A stretch of 64,000 nucleotides of DNA from Paenibacillus ginsengarvi (GTDB lineage Bacteria; Bacillota; Bacilli; Paenibacillales; NBRC-103111), in the NCBI RefSeq assembly GCF_003626695.1, contig NZ_RBAH01000024.1, forward strand, positions 1 to 64,000. The letters are read 5' to 3'. This document shows, one piece after another, positions 61,553 to 64,000 of this stretch (positions are counted from its first letter, which is position 1; each line of letters starts with the position of its first letter). The translations under genes were made by a program, and so were the position numbers. The notes under the pieces are model-generated. The model was not told the origin of the DNA. It saw only the letters and a program-made list of their open reading frames with translations, and did not search any database.

Positions 61553-61744
61553 GGCTGGTTGTACCTCCTCTAACCGATTGACAAGAATGCAGGGATACCT
61601 TTAAAAAAAGCGTTGTTCCTTGTTCATAAAAAGCCCCTCACCTCTCGTTTAATTAATTCGACATTAGCATACGAATTATCGTATTGCAATAAATATTTGC
61701 CTTTTTCAAATACATTATTGTTGTTTTGTTTGATACATTGCCTT

Positions 61745-62308
61745 TTACGATTTTATTTGAATAATGCCTCCGAGAATACCCGTCAGAACCATGAGCAGGA
61801 TGGGGTTCACCTTCCATTTTCTCAAAACAAACAAAGAGCCTGCAAATACAGCTACGGCAATCCAATCCACATAAGCAACCACGCTTATTGTAGATGTCCC
61901 AATAAACGTCAATAGCAATAGCGTTGCGGCAGCTGAAATAATAAGCCCTAGCGAAGCCGACCTCAAACCATTCAATGCCTCTAACACGTAGATCGATTTA
62001 TTGTGTCTTCGGAAAAAGCGATACAGCAAAATAGAAATGCCGACACCTGATATTATGCAGCCGAATGTTGCGATTATGGCACCGGGAATCCCTGCAATCT
62101 GTAAGCCAATAAAAGTAGAGGCGTTTACCGCTAACGGGCCGGGCGTCATTTGCGAAATGGTAATGATATCGGTAAAAATCCGTTGCGATACCCAAGCGTA
62201 TTTTTCAACTGCCAACTCCTGAATGAGCGGGATGATTGCATATCCTCCGCCGATACTGAACAAACCGATCTGAAAAAAGACAATCAGCAGACGCCATAGT
62301 TCTCCCAT
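61745..62308 (-). CDS. Chromate transporter family, second short-chain subunit
   Basis: A 187-residue half-size CHR-family membrane protein; ATG 62308 with AAAGGCGG eight bases upstream, overlapping the stop of the first half (TAATG). The CHR signature is present: FFQIGLFSIGGGYAIIPLIQ and TPGPLAVNASTFIGLQIAG. Short-chain CHR proteins work as pairs with opposite topology to export chromate or related oxyanions. The real substrate is not known from sequence. Confidence 0.9.
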   Translation of the reverse strand: MGELWRLLIVFFQIGLFSIGGGYAIIPLIQELAVEKYAWVSQRIFTDIITISQMTPGPLAVNASTFIGLQIAGIPGAIIATFGCIISGVGISILLYRFFRRHNKSIYVLEALNGLRSASLGLIISAAATLLLLTFIGTSTISVVAYVDWIAVAVFAGSLFVLRKWKVNPILLMVLTGILGGIIQIKS

Positions 62309-62874
62309 TATTTCTGCCGCCTTTCGTTCCACCACACTCGCACAATGCATAAAAAACAGCACACTGCGAGAATAATTGCCACATTGATTTTAAATACAAA
62401 ACATGCCAAAAATGCCATCGGAATCATTAAAGTAAGAAGTAAAGAACGTTCCTTGATCATCATACTGCACATATCAACAACGAAATCAACGATAAGGGCT
62501 GCCACGCCTGCCTGCATTCCTTTCAATACCGCGGAGATCAACGAATTCGATGCAAATGCAGTATAGAACATGGAGATAAACACCAGTATGACGAGCGATG
62601 GAGTGACAGCGGCCATACAACTGATTACAGCCCCCATCCTCCCCGCTACCCGAAACCCTATGAGCGTTGATAAGTTGATTGCAATTGCTCCTGGTGCAGA
62701 CTGTGCGATTGCAGCCATATCGACCAACTCATCTTCGCCGAATAGTTTTTTTTGGGATACAAAATACTTCCGAATCATCGGAACGACAATATATCCACCG
62801 CCGAATGTAAATGTGCTTATAAACAAGTTTATGCTCAGAAGCCAGAGCCATAGTTTGGTTCTTTGGCTAACCAT
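62308..62874 (-). CDS. Chromate transporter family, first short-chain subunit
   Basis: A 188-residue half-size CHR protein; ATG 62874, GAGGAGG upstream. Signature segments FISTFTFGGGYIVVPMIRKY and SAPGAIAINLSTLIGFRVAG. Translationally coupled to the second half and divergent from a LysR gene, the same arrangement as YwrB/YwrA-type pairs in Bacillus. Five to six transmembrane helices. Confidence 0.9.
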   Translation of the reverse strand: MVSQRTKLWLWLLSINLFISTFTFGGGYIVVPMIRKYFVSQKKLFGEDELVDMAAIAQSAPGAIAINLSTLIGFRVAGRMGAVISCMAAVTPSLVILVFISMFYTAFASNSLISAVLKGMQAGVAALIVDFVVDMCSMMIKERSLLLTLMIPMAFLACFVFKINVAIILAVCCFLCIVRVWWNERRQK

Positions 62875-62977
62875 CTGATCGCCTCCTCGTCACACATTAT
62901 GAAGGTTGTTGATCAATCAGTAAAATGATATTATTTTGTGATAATGATTAGTAATATTCATGGTACGGAGGCTATTT

Positions 62978-63862
62978 ATGACGACACTTCGGCATTATGA
63001 AATATTGAGGGCAGTAGCAGAAACGAGGAATTTTACAAGGGCTGCGGAAAAGCTATTTATCACGCAATCGGCAGTTTCTCATGCAATACGAGAACTGGAG
63101 GCAAGGGCTGGAACGGCATTATTCGACCGTCTATCCAAAAGCGTACAGCTTACTGAAAGTGGTCGGCTATTGCTGGAGGAAGTTCTGCCGATCTTATCTT
63201 CGTGCGAAGCTTTGGATGCTCGTATCAACTGTTTGGAAAAACGAGCCCCCTTGCACATTGTTTCCAGTATTACAATTGCAGCGTTCTGGTTGCCTAACGT
63301 ATTGCAAGCCTTTCAAAAAGATTGGCCCCATATACCGATCCATGTTGATGTGGTCAGCGCAGCAAATGCGATTGAAATATTGCGGGAAGGCAAAGCCGAC
63401 ATCGCTTTGATTGAAGGTGCGGCAATACAAGGGCCTTTTATATGTACCCCATTTGATTCCTATCCATTATATATTGTGTGCGCTCCCGACTATCCCATCA
63501 AGCAGAGGGAATTGACTCTACAAGAATTTTGCTCAGAAAAACTATTGCTGCGCGAAAGGGGCAGCGCGATCCGCGATACGTTAGACAGCGTTCTTTATTT
63601 GTCAGGATATACCGCGCAACCTGCGTGGACTAGCGTAAATTCCCTGGCGCTGATAGAAGCTGCCAAGGCCGGGCTCGGCATAACGATTTTGCCGGATGTT
63701 CTTGTAAGTGAGCCGCTAACGCAGGGGAAGTTAATTTCGCTGTCTGTTCAAGACCTTATATTGAAAAATGAATTGATTGCAGTCCGCCATCGAGATAAAT
63801 ATCTGACAGCTCCGTTGAAAACCCTTCTTATGCTCATACAAAAATACTGCGTAAAAACGTAA
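62978..63862 (+). CDS. LysR family transcriptional regulator
   Basis: A 294-residue regulator; ATG 62978 with CGGAGG six bases upstream. The winged helix-turn-helix is at residues 1-60 (HYEILRAVAETRNFTRAAEK, ITQSAVSHAIRELEARAG), the substrate-binding domain from about 90 (LHIVSSITIAAFWLPNVLQA, GKADIALIEGAAI, LIEAAKAGLGITILPD). Divergent from the chromate-transporter pair, whose expression it probably controls. The 104-bp divergent gap contains ATTATTTTGTGATAAT, a plausible LysR box. Confidence 0.93.
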   Translation: MTTLRHYEILRAVAETRNFTRAAEKLFITQSAVSHAIRELEARAGTALFDRLSKSVQLTESGRLLLEEVLPILSSCEALDARINCLEKRAPLHIVSSITIAAFWLPNVLQAFQKDWPHIPIHVDVVSAANAIEILREGKADIALIEGAAIQGPFICTPFDSYPLYIVCAPDYPIKQRELTLQEFCSEKLLLRERGSAIRDTLDSVLYLSGYTAQPAWTSVNSLALIEAAKAGLGITILPDVLVSEPLTQGKLISLSVQDLILKNELIAVRHRDKYLTAPLKTLLMLIQKYCVKT

Positions 63863-63869
63863 GTCGGAT

Positions 63870-64000
63870 TGGTAAACTTAATTTTCCCAGATCGCCCATC
63901 GATGACGTGCTCGTACAACCAACCGTACTCCGTCCACGAAAGCAGCAAGTCCCTGAAGGTATATTCAAAGTTCGTAATCACCGAAACACAACCCATACGT
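63870..64000 (-). other. Partial frame entering from the right edge
   Basis: The minus strand from the window edge reads FRDLLLSWTEYGWLYEHVID then GRSGKIKFTNPTYVFT before running into the antisense of the LysR gene. The first 45 codons look protein-like and could be the C-terminal end of a gene lying mostly outside the window. Family not recognised. Confidence 0.25.

Noticed and set aside
1-64000. CRISPR arrays, tRNA, rRNA, prophage or an intact insertion sequence
   Set aside because: No regularly spaced repeats, cloverleaf sequences, rRNA-like conserved blocks, phage structural genes or full transposase frames were seen; only transposon remnants at about 299-400 and 39936-40020.

Overview
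The window looks like a Paenibacillus-type (Paenibacillaceae, Bacillota) chromosome. The evidence is strong GGAGG-type ribosome binding sites, frequent GTG/TTG starts, many lipobox-bearing carbohydrate-binding lipoproteins, AraC/LacI/GntR regulators beside them, ABC sugar permeases without a linked ATPase, and GC-rich genes separated by AT-rich decayed spacers. Most of it is an accessory region for plant- or algal-type polysaccharide use. No rRNA, tRNA, CRISPR array, prophage or intact transposon was seen.

Layout: 1-4.7 kb holds debris (a cytidine deaminase fragment next to an IS200/IS605-like end, a broken FAD oxidoreductase, a broken small membrane protein) around a Tat-exported beta-helix protein. 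4.7-9.9 kb is a LacI-controlled divergent locus: a DUF4838 protein and a sugar-binding lipoprotein. 10.7-14.9 kb encodes an unusual ECF sigma factor fused to a peptidase-MA-like domain and a complete solute-binding-protein (SBP) domain, followed by a secreted lipoprotein paralogous to that SBP domain. 15.3-21.0 kb carries AraC, a Tat beta-helix protein, an SBP lipoprotein and a hypothetical protein. 21.2-28.2 kb is ordinary chromosome: ABC-F ATPase, greA, a DUF4362 protein, VOC and SRPBCC proteins, an ECF sigma factor with a SnoaL-like tail and a small surface protein.

28.4-39.4 kb is a polyuronide-type cluster read on the minus strand: a second regulator-SBP fusion (GntR helix-turn-helix plus SBP), an SBP lipoprotein, a Gfo/Idh/MocA oxidoreductase and a 2,282-residue heparinase II/III-like lyase with a tandemly duplicated C-terminus. 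40.3-46.2 kb is an LplABC/YtcQ-YteP-YtcP-like importer facing a membrane-anchored AraC regulator. 46.7-50.2 kb has a sugar isomerase/epimerase-like protein, a MidA-like methyltransferase and a Vat/CatB-like acetyltransferase with a possible leader-peptide hairpin. 50.4-58.6 kb is a LacI-controlled operon of SBP, two permeases and two Tat beta-helix proteins, with three copies of one operator. 58.6-64 kb has an SBP pseudogene, a multi-TM protein and a paired short-chain chromate transporter with a divergent LysR.

The recurrent logic is one regulator, one SBP and one secreted beta-helix or lyase protein per locus. Six intact secreted SBPs share only two permease pairs and no ATPase, so several may scavenge or sense rather than transport. 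The most interesting feature is that the SBP fold occurs twice inside apparently cytoplasmic transcription regulators (ECF sigma and GntR), suggesting SBP domains recruited as intracellular ligand sensors. I could not run searches, so novelty is not established.
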